A stretch of DNA of 64,000 nt from Brachynemurus nebulosus (Eukaryota > Arthropoda > Insecta > Neuroptera > Myrmeleontidae), in contig JAPWDM010000001.1 of NCBI GenBank assembly GCA_035578155.1, positions 165,947,498 to 166,011,497 on the forward strand, written 5' to 3'. Both the position numbers and the translations under genes were made by a program. Shown here in pieces: positions 12,001-27,609 of this stretch (positions within the stretch are counted from its first letter, which is position 1; every line of letters begins with the position of its first letter). A model generated the notes under the pieces. It saw only the letters and a program-made list of their open reading frames with translations. It had not been told where the DNA came from and did no database searches.

Positions 12001-15000
12001 CTTGGCAGTAAAAAGTCCGGCATTTTGAAACAAAAAATTTTTCTATATGGTTTGTTTAAAAGAGTTAATAAAAAAAAAAGTTAAGAAAATGTCAAAAAGA
12101 TAAGAAATGAGGGCAGTCTTTTGAAAAAAATTTATAAAGTTTGTATGATATGAAAACAAAATTTAACTATTGAAATATTATTACTCAAAAATATTGTAAA
12201 ATTTAATTCAGCCTTCATATATTCAAACCTTGACTACTCTACAACTGCGACTTCTAAATTATGAAAATCTTATGAAAATTTTTCCATATGGTTTGTTTAA
12301 AAGGGTTAAAAAAAATGCGGAAATTACATGCGCCCTCCTATGTATGTATTATTTTAATAAATTCTAAAAAAAAAATGAATATAAAACTTGCAACTAAATG
12401 AGAAATTAAATATCATTTATATTGTGAGCGTACTGAGGTCGATGCATCATTTATACGGGAAAGTACACGAACCCAAAAATTCAAAAAAATCTAAAACTTC
12501 GTCAATACGTAGATGGTAACTATATACTAATATAAAAAGATTCAGTTAGTATTAAAAAATAATTTTAAAGAGTAAAGCACTTCTACCAAGTTATAACTCA
12601 AACAAAAAAAAAAAAAAAAATTAATGGGGGGGAGCGGGTCTCCCTAAAAATATGCGGAATATGTATGAACTAATATTACATTTAATTGTTACATTTTCTG
12701 TGTAACACTGGGAATCGTAAAACTTATATAATACACCAGATACGTGAACTTATGGTCAAAAAAATAACTATTGCCAGTAGGTAAGTTTATTAGGTTTTGA
12801 CAGTTTACAAAATTTATGCTGTTTAGCTTATAAAATACAAACTGGCATAAATGTTTTTGAATGTCATTCTTACTTTTTCATAATAATTTACTGTTTCCAA
12901 ATAAAAACGGACAATTTCAAACTGCTACCGTTTTTTTAGGAGTCAACTTCTGTCATCTGGAAACGAATGAAAAAAGTACTGCCGGTAGGCTAAATATTAA
13001 ACTACGCCTCCATTTGATTTAAATTTTTTAATTTTCACCCCTTAAAAATGTGTGACGGTAAAAAATATTTATTACTAGAACTTTGCGTTGTATATTGGGA
13101 AAACAAATGGAGGCGTGGTTTAATATTTAGCCTACTGGCAGTAGTTTCTTCATTCGTCATCAGATGGAAGAAATTGACACTCAAAAAAAAAATGGTAGCA
13201 ATTTGGAATTGTCCGTTTTTATTTGAAAACAGTAAATTATTATGAAAAAATTAGAATGACATTCAAAAAAATATGCTAGTTTTTATTTTATGAATTAAAC
13301 AACACAAATTTTGTGAATTGTCAAAATCTAATAAACAAACCTTGCCTACTGGCAGTAGAGTTATTTTTTTAACCACAAGTTCGCGTATCCAAGTTTTACG
13401 AATCCCAATAGTCAACCCTTCTATAACACGATTAATTCGTCGTACTGCATTATGGGTATGGAAACATCGTTGAATGAAACTCATATTTTTCACGGAAACA
13501 ATTAAAATATAACAAAAAACGATGGAATCAGTAATTTTTTTCTGTGCTGTAAGATTGTTTTTTGGAAATTATGTACCGCGTCCTATTGAAACCGTGTTAT
13601 AAAAGATTTAGAGTTAAACGAAAATTACGCAATTTATACCACGTTGTATGGAAATCATTTGTGACCTAAATACATCAGTAGTAGTGATGTCGGATAATTA
13701 ATCGATTTACATTTAGTCATATTTTAGTCGACTATTTTACCTTCGATTAAATGATTAAAATGATTAATTTTTTTTAAATGACTAAAAACGACTAATTTAA
13801 TTTTTTTCCTGTGTTATTTAGATAAAATTCGAAAAATAAAAAACTAAAAAAATTTCCATTGGTACGATTTTTCATTTCTCATCTTTGTTTTTCTTTAAAA
13901 TAATAATAATAAGTATCAATAATCAAATTCAAAAGAAAACATTTTTTTTAAAGAATTACATAGGTTACCCCATTTATGAATTCGATTAAAAATTTAGTCG
14001 ATTAGTCGATTATTACGTGTTCGATATTTTCGACTAAAGACTAATTTTGTCTAAAAAACAACTTTAGTCGATTAATCGACTAATTTCTCTTCAGCTCGAC
14101 ACCAGTAGTCTGTACTAGTGATGTCGAATGATTAATCGATTAATCGGTTTAGTCGACTAATTTTGTTTACATTTAGTCATATTTTAGTTGACTATTTACC
14201 ATCGATTAAATGACTAAAATCATTAATTTTTTTTTTAATGACTAAAAATGACTAATTTAACAATTTTTCTGTATTATTTATTGAACTTCAAAAAACAAAA
14301 ACTAAAAAATTAATTACTTGTATGATTTTTCTCTTTTGTGTGATTAACACATTGTGATGTCCCATACCTTTATTTTTCTTAAAAAAAAAACTAAAAGTTT
14401 ATAATTAAATTTAAAAGAAAATCTCGTTTTTGAAAGAGTTACATAGGTTACTCTATTTATAAATTCGACTAAAAATTAAGTCGATTAGTCGACTACTCTA
14501 TGCTCGATATTTTCGACTAATGACTAATTTTATCTGAAAAATATTAGTACATTAATCGACTAACTGCTTCTCGACTCGACATCACTAATCAGTAGTACGA
14601 TTTGAAAGACTAAAAATTGGGAATATACGCTTAAGGTTGCGGTGACTACGACGATAGCGATTCAACAGCGTTGCTGGATGACTTTTACTCAAATAAGCAT
14701 GCGCTCTATGTAAATCGTGTTATAGGAAGACTGTCTCCACTTTTTGTTCCGTATTCTACTAAAACCGTGTTACAGAAGGGCTGACTATACATAAACAAAA
14801 TTGTATCAGTTTTTAAAGAATGGCCCCAAAAACTGGCATTTTTTAGACGGTTTAGGACTTTAAGTTTTTTTATTTTATTGATTTTACTAAAATCGTCTTT
14901 TAATCAATCAAATTTTTTTATGTAACTAGGTTATAGCTTTTTTGAATTTTCGGGACACTTGTTAGTAAAATTATAATATAATTCACTGTTGAGAGATTTA

Positions 15001-16224
15001 CTTTGTGAAACTCCATTTTAAATATTGAAAAATATTTAAAGTTCGATTACTTTGTTTATTTCACGAATGAAAAGTTATTTTTACTGAACGCGTTTTCAAC
15101 CTTTCGGTCATCCTCAGAGTAGAAAGATGAAAATAATTAATGGGAATTTATAGGTAAGAAAGATATATAGGAGGGGTGTAATATTATTGAATTGGGAAAA
15201 CCCATAAAATTTTTGTATCGAAGCAATATACGTAAATGACATTGTAACGCCAAATATGTGAGACGAACAGGACGAAGTTTCGACATAAGATATAAGGAAC
15301 ACATTAGTTCACAAAAACACAGCTCTAACTTCGGTCTACACATCTTGGAAACAGGTCATTTTCCCAAAACAGAACATAAACCAAAAGTTCTACATGTTTG
15401 CCATAATGGTTTAAAATTGAATCTTTTAGAGGCTCTAGAAATTAATAGATTAAACAGTGACCCACAAATGGAAGTTTTAAACGATCAAAATGATCTAAAT
15501 AATTCTCCTCTATTAAAAATAAATTTCTGAACGAATATAATCACTTCAGTCTTTCAATAATTTTGGACACCACTATTTTAGTTTTCATAAACAGGTCATT
15601 TATCTGAACAGTTATATTATTAGGTAAAAATAAAAATTTTTTCATATCGGTACCTACAAACTGGTTTTATTGCTTTCTTCTTTACACGTATATTTAGTTG
15701 CTTCGATACAAAAATTTTATGGGTTTTCCCAATTCAGTAATATTACACCCCTCCTATATATCTTTCTTACCTATAAATTCCCATTAATTATTTTCATCTT
15801 TCTACTCTGAGGATGACCGAAAGGTTGAAAACGCGTTCAGTAAAAATAACTTTTAATTCGTGAAATAGACAAAGTAATCGAACTTTAAATATTTTTCAAT
15901 ATTTAAAATTATAATAATTTATATTTATTTAATTAACTTATTTTATTAACTCCATTAAAAAAATATTTTTAGTTAATTGCTGGAAAAACTGTCCTTATAG
16001 TAGCGCACGGTAATAGTTTGCGCGGACTTATAAAGTATATTGAAAATATTTCAGATGAAGGAATAACAAATGTAAATGTACCTACGGGAATTCCGTTTAT
16101 TTATAAATTAGATAATAATTTAAAACCGACCACGCCAATGCAATTTTTAGGTGATCCGGAAAAAGTACAAAAAGCAATTGAAAAAGTTGCTGTCATCTAT
16201 AAATGTAAGCATTTCACGTTTTAA
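5983..16224 (+). CDS. PGAM-A: phosphoglycerate mutase, divergent copy (four exons)
   Basis: Cofactor-dependent phosphoglycerate mutase interconverts 3- and 2-phosphoglycerate in cytosolic glycolysis. The coding exons join as 5983-6049, 6130-6392, 8274-8465 and 15973-16224, with GT/AG at every junction and no internal stop, giving 257 residues (family about 254). Visible catalytic residues are Arg9-His10-Gly11 (phospho-histidine loop), Arg61, Glu88 in RLNERHYG, and His186 in AHGNSLRG. The start lies in a good context (caaaATGg). Two features are odd. Several usually fixed positions differ from PGAM-B (RHGD for [15 protein letters not shown] for [11 protein letters not shown]). The usual C-terminal AAQGKAK tail is replaced by [11 protein letters not shown]. 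Intron 3 is 7.5 kb of nested transposons. The 3' end converges on DUF2236 copy 1 with a gap of about 250 bp. It probably encodes a folded protein; whether it is an efficient mutase is uncertain. Confidence 0.9.
6130..6392 (+). CDS. PGAM-A exon 2
   Basis: The acceptor is TTTCAAG and the donor CAG|GTTAAA. It encodes residues 23-110, including SVLIRAIKT (Arg61) and RLNERHYG (Glu88). The length of 263 bp is identical to PGAM-B exon 2. Confidence 0.93.
6783..7450. mobile_element. Palindromic MITE with TTAA target duplication
   Basis: Long inverted arms start GGTACCATCACAGTGTGATC and end in the reverse complement. They are flanked by TTAA at 6779-6782 and 7451-7454. The arms are hundreds of bases long around a short centre, with no coding capacity. 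TTAA duplication fits a piggyBac-type mobiliser, but the ends lack the usual CCC, so the superfamily is open. It lies in PGAM-A intron 2. Confidence 0.8.
7493..8159. mobile_element. Palindromic MITE with TAA target duplication (Harbinger-like)
   Basis: The ends AGGCTCGATGACACTGAGCG and its reverse complement are flanked by TAA at 7490-7492 and 8160-8162. A TWA trinucleotide duplication is typical of PIF/Harbinger. The interior is rich in CTAGCGAGT/ACTCGCTAG variants. The sequence around it (6680-6782) is duplicated at 7455-7491 plus 8163-8230, so the element sits inside one copy of a local duplication. Confidence 0.8.
8274..8465 (+). CDS. PGAM-A exon 3
   Basis: The acceptor is ATGGTAG and the donor GAT|GTATGT. 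It encodes residues 111-174, starting [16 protein letters not shown], the signature PGAM segment. The length of 192 bp is identical to PGAM-B exon 3. Confidence 0.93.
8466..10580. other. PGAM-A intron 3, transposon-poor part
   Basis: AT-rich sequence with a short direct repeat (ATCTATGCTATTAAATAATAG) near 10025-10070. No gene, RNA or clearly bounded element is seen. Confidence 0.5.
11035..11335 (+). repeat. Tandem repeats inside the GGGC element
   Basis: About four diverged direct repeats of a roughly 75-90 bp unit containing TTTTGACAATATACTTCGAC and GGTTAGTTAAGGTTAGGTTA. The inverted copy at 21840-21960 retains fewer units. Confidence 0.6.
11733..12305. mobile_element. TTAA element, CYCTTTTAAA ends (piggyBac-like MITE)
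   Basis: Bounded by TTAA at 11729-11732 and 12306-12309, with ends CTCTTTAAATG and TTTAAAAGGG. Related copies are at 36433-36759, and a broken one is at about 43066-43483. CCC-type ends with TTAA duplication fit piggyBac. It is nested in the GGGC element. Confidence 0.65.
12710..13406. mobile_element. Palindromic MITE, GGGAATCGTAAAACTT family
   Basis: The left arm GGGAATCGTAAAACTT...GCCAGTAGG is repeated inverted as CCTACTGGCAGTA...AAGTTTTACGAATCCC. The short open frame at the centre is a by-product of the palindrome. Partial relatives lie at 811 and 22909. Confidence 0.75.
13411..14785. mobile_element. pogo/Tigger-like MITE interrupted by a hAT-like dimer
   Basis: The ends GTCAACCCTTCTATAACACG and CGTGTTACAGAAGGGCTGAC are inverted repeats flanked by TA on both sides, as expected of Tc1/mariner/pogo elements. 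Only about 470 bp belong to this element; the rest is the insert at 13683-14587. Confidence 0.65.
13683..14587. mobile_element. hAT-like non-autonomous element, head-to-tail dimer
   Basis: Exact 8-bp duplications ATCAGTAG flank it (13675-13682 and 14588-14595). The ends are TAGTGATGTCG and CGACATCACTA. The interior is two tandem copies (about 13683-14105 and 14118-14587), each starting with the left end and finishing with a right end, and full of TTAGTCGATTAATCGACTAA motifs. No transposase is present. Confidence 0.78.
14990..15905 (+). mobile_element. Penelope-like element fragment between long inverted repeats
   Basis: A GIY-YIG nuclease fragment is flanked by an inverted repeat of about 170 bp (about 15060-15230 against about 15690-15860), including CTGAGGATGACCGAAAGGTT on the right arm. 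In the paralogous unit the site is empty near 35905-35925, and the sequence AAAATTATAAT flanks the insert on both sides in unit 1. Penelope-like retroelements typically carry RT plus a C-terminal GIY-YIG domain and complex terminal or inverted pseudo-LTRs. Here the RT part is missing. The insertion therefore postdates the segmental duplication. Confidence 0.75.
15247..15530 (+). pseudogene. GIY-YIG endonuclease C-terminus of a Penelope-like element
   Basis: The frame reads from a Cys-Asn-Ala-Lys-Tyr-Val start (TGTAACGCC) through [26 protein letters not shown] and [12 protein letters not shown] to a natural stop. These are the usual conserved blocks of the Penelope GIY-YIG domain: Arg in RTGRSF, then the KEH, H-x(4)-TGH and LEALEI motifs. 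There is no upstream reverse transcriptase, so only the 3' end of the element's protein survives. It cannot act as a retroelement alone. Confidence 0.8.
15973..16224 (+). CDS. PGAM-A exon 4 with altered C-terminus
   Basis: The acceptor is ATTTTTAG. It encodes residues 175-257 with AHGNSLRG (His186), [10 protein letters not shown] and [16 protein letters not shown], then a non-canonical tail to a TAA that overlaps an AATAAA signal (16223-16228). A strong donor-like AAAT|GTAAGC lies within the tail. Splicing from it to the CAG at about 16276 would give an immediate stop, so the alternative product would end ...AVIYK. Confidence 0.9.
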   Translation, partial: LIAGKTVLIVAHGNSLRGLIKYIENISDEGITNVNVPTGIPFIYKLDNNLKPTTPMQFLGDPEKVQKAIEKVAVIYKCKHFTF

Positions 16225-16471
16225 TAAAATATATGTATTTTTGAATGACACAGATCTAAATTATTTTCAATTTCAGAACAATATTTTCATGAATTGCAAT
16301 TCTACTTAAAAATTAATCAGAATAAGGCGAATAATGTGTTGAAGCTGTTATTGGAAATTGGTATATATTATAAATAAGTATTTAAAAAAAATAAATCTTC
16401 TTTTTTTCAAAATATATACATTCTTTTTATTTAAAATAACAATAACAAAAAATAATTTTTTTCTGTCACAA

Positions 16472-22816
<6,345 letters not shown>

Positions 22817-22908
22817 CTAAAAATTTTGAATTTTTTTTTCAGTTGGTTGTTCCACTGAATTTATAAAACTATTATTAATACAAAAATTAAATTTAAAAAA
22901 AATATTTG

Positions 22909-23178
22909 GGAATCGTAAAACTTTGATACGCGAACTATTGATCAAATAAGTAACTATTACTAGTAGGCAAGGTTTATTTATTAGATTTTAATAATTCACA
23001 AAATTTATACTGTTTTTAGTTTACAAAATTCAAATTGGCATATATTTTATGTAATGTCATTCTTATTTTTTTAAAATAATTTACTGTTTCCAAATAAAAA
23101 TGGACAATTTCAAATTGCTACTAATGCCGGTAAGCTAAATATTAAACCACGCCTCCATTTGAATTCCCAATAAATACA
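22909..23178 (+). repeat. Partial GGGAATCGTAAAACTT repeat inserted in the unrecognised exon
   Basis: Starts GGGAATCGTAAAACTTTGAT and runs to ACCACGCCTCCATTTGAATT, matching one arm of the element at 12710-13406. It interrupts sequence that is contiguous at about 47085 in unit 2. Confidence 0.65.
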
Positions 23179-23180
23179 TA

Positions 23181-23424
23181 TCGCCTTCCTAATATGAAAG
23201 TGAGATATTTGTTTTCAGATAACTGTATTTTAAATCTTAATAATACATTCGTTTAAAACTTTAAATGGTGACCTTGAGATTTAAAGTAATACTCTTCAAA
23301 AATTATATATCCTACGAACTTGTGAAATATGCTATTCGATAACTAACTGACTTATCTATTACGTGGTACTAAAAATAAAAATCGGAAAATTCCCAGATAT
23401 CCCACTTTCATTCTAGGAAGGCGA
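23181..23424. mobile_element. Short TIR element with TA duplication (mariner-like MITE)
   Basis: TCGCCTTCCTAATATGAAAG at the left pairs with CTTTCATTCTAGGAAGGCGA at the right, with TA on both flanks. No coding capacity. It adjoins the half-palindrome to its left. Confidence 0.65.
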
Positions 23425-23592
23425 TATATTAAATTATTATTAGAAAATAAATCAAATCCTACTGGCAAAAAAGTTTTTGAAGTTAGTGCTAAACCAACTG
23501 AACTACATTTAATGTTCCGGCAATTCGTTAAAAGTAATGCTGATCTTACTATAATCTACAAATGCAAATTTACAAAAGCAAAAGTGCCATAA
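23425..23592 (+). pseudogene. Unrecognised exon, unit 1 copy (3' part)
   Basis: The frame YIKLLLENKSNPTGKKVFEV continues through AKPTELHL and RQFVKSN to IYKCKFTKAKVP and TAA. The first part is the paralogue of the 47024-47197 frame (shared KKVFE, AKP, LHL). The upstream part of the exon (from a TTTTCAG acceptor at about 22841) is split by two repeats and holds an in-frame stop, so this copy looks dead. I do not recognise the protein family. Confidence 0.5.
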
Positions 23593-23899
23593 TAGCAAAA
23601 ATTTTAATTATTTTAGGTCATTTTATTTAATTCAAGTCAAAATTATATTAAATGAAAGTGACCCGCATACCAAAAATAAAATTTTGTCACAAATAAAAGT
23701 TATTATAATTTCTACTATCCTTTTTCAATATATTAGATAGCACATCTTGTGAGAGATAGCTATATTACGAGCTTGTCTGATACATAAATTTATGTGAATG
23801 AGTCATTTTCGGTTCATATAAAATATTAGAGTATAATTGTGTTTTAGACGTTGTGTACAAAATTAACGAATGGCTTTAACAATACATCTTATAAAACTT

Positions 23900-24165
23900 T
23901 TTAAAAAAAAAACGACTTCAAAAAGTAATAAATAATTAATAGCACGTATTTTGAAGTCAGGCGTAAAAGCGTGATATAAAAAGATGCGATCGGATGTGCT
24001 TGCAAAATTAATGAATTCTCGTGGATCTACATCTTTATACGCCTGACTTCAAAATACGTGTTATTAATTATTTATTACTTTTTACGCTTTTATGCCTGAC
24101 TTCAAAATACGTGCTATTAATTATTTATTACTTTTTGAAGTCGGTTTTTTAAAAAAAGTTTTATT
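23900..24165. repeat. Palindromic repeat, CGACTTCAAAAAGTAATAAATA arms
   Basis: The left arm around 23920-23970 is inverted at 24100-24155, with a further copy of the inner block at about 24030-24075. ACTTCAAAAT...GTCAGGCGTAAAAGC motifs recur. Non-coding. Confidence 0.6.
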
Positions 24166-24211
24166 TCATAACTTTTAGTGACAATGCTTACCAACCCACC
24201 CTATTGCAATA

Positions 24212-24590
24212 CAGTAGACTCTTGTTAATTCAAATCTGCGATAATTCGAAACTCGCTCTGTAATTCAAAGGTATCACGAGTTCCCTACAAAACCTTTTTA
24301 TATTTCGAACTAAAACAATAAATTTTTATACACTTGGTAATTCGAACGAAAAAATCATTGCTACGTAACAAAACGACACGTTAATTCGAATTCATCGGCG
24401 TCAAACACTCGACAATTCAAAGTTGCATACAGAAAGAGACAGAAAGATTGTAAGTACATTTTGAGACAAGTTCAAGTCCATTCCTCGCAAATGCTTAAAA
24501 AATTAAAATTGTTACTTGTGATAATTCGAACTTCTCTATAATTCGTAATATTTTAAGTCCCTCAAGTTTCGAATTAACGAGAGTCGACTG
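24212..24590. mobile_element. pogo/Tigger-like MITE
   Basis: The ends CAGTAGACTCTTGTTAATTC and GAATTAACGAGAGTCGACTG are flanked by TA. Internal GATAATTCGAA motifs are on both strands. The ends are of pogo type. No transposase. Confidence 0.75.
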
Positions 24591-24925
24591 TATTTTATTT
24601 GGTTTTTAAATTTTTTTTCTTAAATTACAAGTTTCATACGTTTAGGTAGAATAGCTTCCAAAATACCAGTGTCCAAAAATTATAATTTTGGTCACGCACT
24701 GACTTTGCTTAGAAAATTTGGAACATACCTAGTGTTTAAAGTGGTAAATTACTAGGAAAATTAAAAATCGATGAAAATTAACCAATTTTTCAGGTCATCA
24801 AAGAATTTTTTTAAACTAGGTAGTTACTGACAGAAAATTAATTTCAGGATAATTGGATCAACATAAATTAATAAAAAAATATGTTACTATTGTTTTTAAA
24901 GTAAATAAAGTAAATAATTTTACAT

Positions 24926-25085
24926 AGGAGGGGCTCAGTGGAAAAGTGGTACAAGTGTATATTGCTGATACTGAGTTATTGAATTTGACATATTATGGAA
25001 TGATAGTTATCATTCCATAATATGCTAAATTCAATAACTCAGTATCAGCAATATACACTTGTACCACTTTTCCACTGAGCCCCTC
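24926..25085. repeat. Near-perfect hairpin element
   Basis: Arms of about 75 bp from AGGAGGGGCTCAGTGG to TTATGGAATGATA pair with their reverse complement ending CCACTGAGCCCCTC. A truncated third arm copy follows at about 25088-25150. Confidence 0.75.
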
Positions 25086-25363
25086 ATACATGTACAAGTG
25101 TATATTGCTGATACTGAGTTATTGAATTTAGCATATTATAGAATGATAATATGCTAAATTCTCAACCAATGGTAATAAAATTTCTACTCAACCAATGGTA
25201 ATAAAATTTTTATGGGACTACCTGGAGAGCTTTATCTACTAATCAAAAAAAGAATGGTGTAAATTGGCCTAGAAATGTGGGAGAAACCGGTGTACATACA
25301 AAAAAAAAAAAACAAAAAAAAAAACGGGTTGAATTGAGAACCTCCTCGTTTTTGAAGTCGGTT

Positions 25364-25508
25364 AACAAGATGAAATAGAGAAAAAGAAGAATGAATAAAA
25401 AGTAAAGCAGTCGGAGGCATACCTGTTGTACCAAGTTAAACAGAAAAGTTTGATGCCTCCGACTGCTTTACTTTTTATTCATTCTTCTTTTTCTCTATTT
25501 CATCTTGT
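25364..25508. repeat. Strong hairpin, about 57-bp arms
   Basis: AACAAGATGAAATAGAG...GTCGGAGGCAT pairs with ATGCCTCCGAC...CTCTATTTCATCTTGTT around a loop of about 32 bp. It follows TTTTTGAAGTCGGTTA directly. That motif recurs at about 25979-26015 with the same upstream GAGAACCTCCTCG, so a dispersed family is involved. Confidence 0.7.
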
Positions 25509-26409
25509 TTACACCACTTTAGTTTACTTTCAACGCAGTCGGGTTTTTTGATTTTTTTAATTAATTTTTTTATTATCTTTTTATGTCCGATTTTACCCAT
25601 ATGCATGACTGAATGTGATTTGTATTGCAAATAAAGCACTGTCTCGATTCGCCCCACACATAGGGACGAATCTAGACACTATATAACAAAAAAAAAAAAA
25701 AAAAAAAATGTTGCAGTAACAATTTTGATATTTTTATTACTGCCCTATATGCTCGTGATATTAAAGCATTTAAATTATTTTTTTAGAATTTTTTAGATAA
25801 ACTCTAAACAATTTATTGCCAAAAAACTGAAAAAATCGTCTACATTGGTCCCAACTGACGGTACATAATAAAAATAAATAATATATTATCTATATTATTT
25901 TTATTATTAGATATACATATGTATCTGTCGTATCTGTTGAAGTGTTGGTAGTGTTAAAACAAAAAAAAAACATACGGGTTGAATTGAGAACCTCCTCGTT
26001 TTTGAAGTCGGTTAAAAAGTATATGTATTCTTCCGTTTCTTACCTTTTTTGCCCATGTTACAATTTACTAAATTCCACTAACACATTTATATAATATGGG
26101 TAAATGATTTTTTTGTTAAACAATATTATCAAATTAACAAGATAAGTTTGTATAAAATATTAATCTCATAAAACGAAAAAGTGGATTTGATAGCTTTGAT
26201 CATTTTTATTTTATATATCCCTTCTCTTTGCAAAAATTTAAAAATTTTCTTGCGTTTTGTAATAGCCATAATAATATACTAATATAGGGAGAAAAGTACG
26301 GGTCTGTTCTTGTACTTTTTTCTTACCTGCTAATTTCTTCAAGTTCTTACTGTAGTTATATTATATCCATTGCTGCATCTAAAAAGAAAAAGTAGCTATC
26401 AGAAATTAC

Positions 26410-26543
<134 letters not shown>

Positions 26544-26719
26544 TATCAAATATTAAATCATTATTAAATTAAATAAACAAACTTAAAAATTTTAACATAC
26601 GTAAGTGCATATAAAAATTGGTTAATACGATTCTCTCAAAATTTATATTATATTAGGTACACTGAATAAAATGTTATGTTGTTATGTAGAAATAATCTTT
26701 AATTTAAACAAACATTACA

Positions 26720-26722
<3 letters not shown>

Positions 26723-26809
<87 letters not shown>
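26723..26809. repeat. (TA)n microsatellite
   Basis: Pure TA run followed by GGGTGGTCC. Confidence 0.95.
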
Positions 26810-26813
<4 letters not shown>

Positions 26814-27214
26814 GGTCCAGAACTTACGTTCCAAAATAATAGTACCTTTCCATGTACACTTTTTTCCAAAACTCAATAATAAGGGAGATACAATCATGTA
26901 AAGGGTTCAAACGAAAACCATTTTTTCCTAAATATTTTCCAAACGCTTTTGAATAACGGATTGATATTTTAGGGGCACGTATTTTGCGTTATGAGGATTA
27001 AATATATGTTAACACTTATTCCACCACTTATGATCAAGCGATGGTTTTGGGTGGTAAGTGTGAGTTATCACGTCTTTTCTTTTTTTAATTTGCAGTTATT
27101 TAAACAAAATTTTTAACAGTATGATTCCTCAGACAATTCCACGCAGAAAAGGTATACAGTATACTTGTTACATTTCGATAAATAATACCGTTTTTGAGTA
27201 ATTTAAAGTATAGA

Positions 27215-27602
27215 AGCAATTTTTTCTATGAAGAAATGTTTTTCCATAAAATGAATCAAAGCACCTTATTAAGCATTAAATTTTGGACAAAAAATTTCAT
27301 TGAGTCAAATTTCTATCACCAATATCTCACTTTCTGCAAAGCCTTAAAATTTAAATTTTTTGAAATTTTGCTTTTTTTACATTTTTAAGCTAAACTATTA
27401 AAGATAGGACAAAAAGTTAAATGACAATTTTGTAATCCAACTGACGCTTTACAAAAAGTTCTTGACAAATTTCTCGTATTACAAATAGTTAAAAAGTTAC
27501 AGACCCTCAAAGTTTATTTCACTCAATGAAATTTTTTGTCCCAAATTTAATGTTTAATAAGGTGCTTTGATTCATTTTATGGAAAAAAATTTCTTCATAG
27601 TT
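27215..27602. repeat. Palindromic element
   Basis: CTATGAAGAAATG...AATGAATCAAAGCACCTTAT at the left is inverted as ATAAGGTGCTTTGATTCATT...TTTCTTCATAG at the right. The spacer contains ATTTCAT/ATGAAAT pairs. The open frame inside is not conserved coding sequence. Confidence 0.65.
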
Positions 27603-27609
27603 TGCAGGA

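Larger units (their letters stand above)
10589..12335 (+). mobile_element. TIR element with 8-bp target duplication, GGGC ends
   Basis: The element begins GGGCATTTTGGGCGGTAGTG and ends GGAAATTACATGCGCCC. It is flanked by TCCTATGT at 10581-10588 and 12336-12343, an exact 8-bp duplication. A second copy lies inverted at 21455-22525. The interior has no transposase. It has several diverged copies of a roughly 80-bp unit ('TTTTGACAATATACTTCGAC...GGTTAGTTAAGG') at 11035-11335, and a nested TTAA element at 11733-12305. An 8-bp duplication suits hAT, P or Merlin, but the ends are not typical hAT ends. Confidence 0.8.

Noticed and set aside
13048..13493. Open frames of 65-76 residues on both strands
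   Set aside because: They lie in the centre and arm of a palindromic MITE and mirror each other.
16195..16224. Similarity between the PGAM-A tail (IYKCKHFT) and the end of the unrecognised exon (IYKCKFTK)
   Set aside because: Only a few residues in lysine-rich, AT-rich sequence and no wider alignment; chance is sufficient, though a search would settle it.
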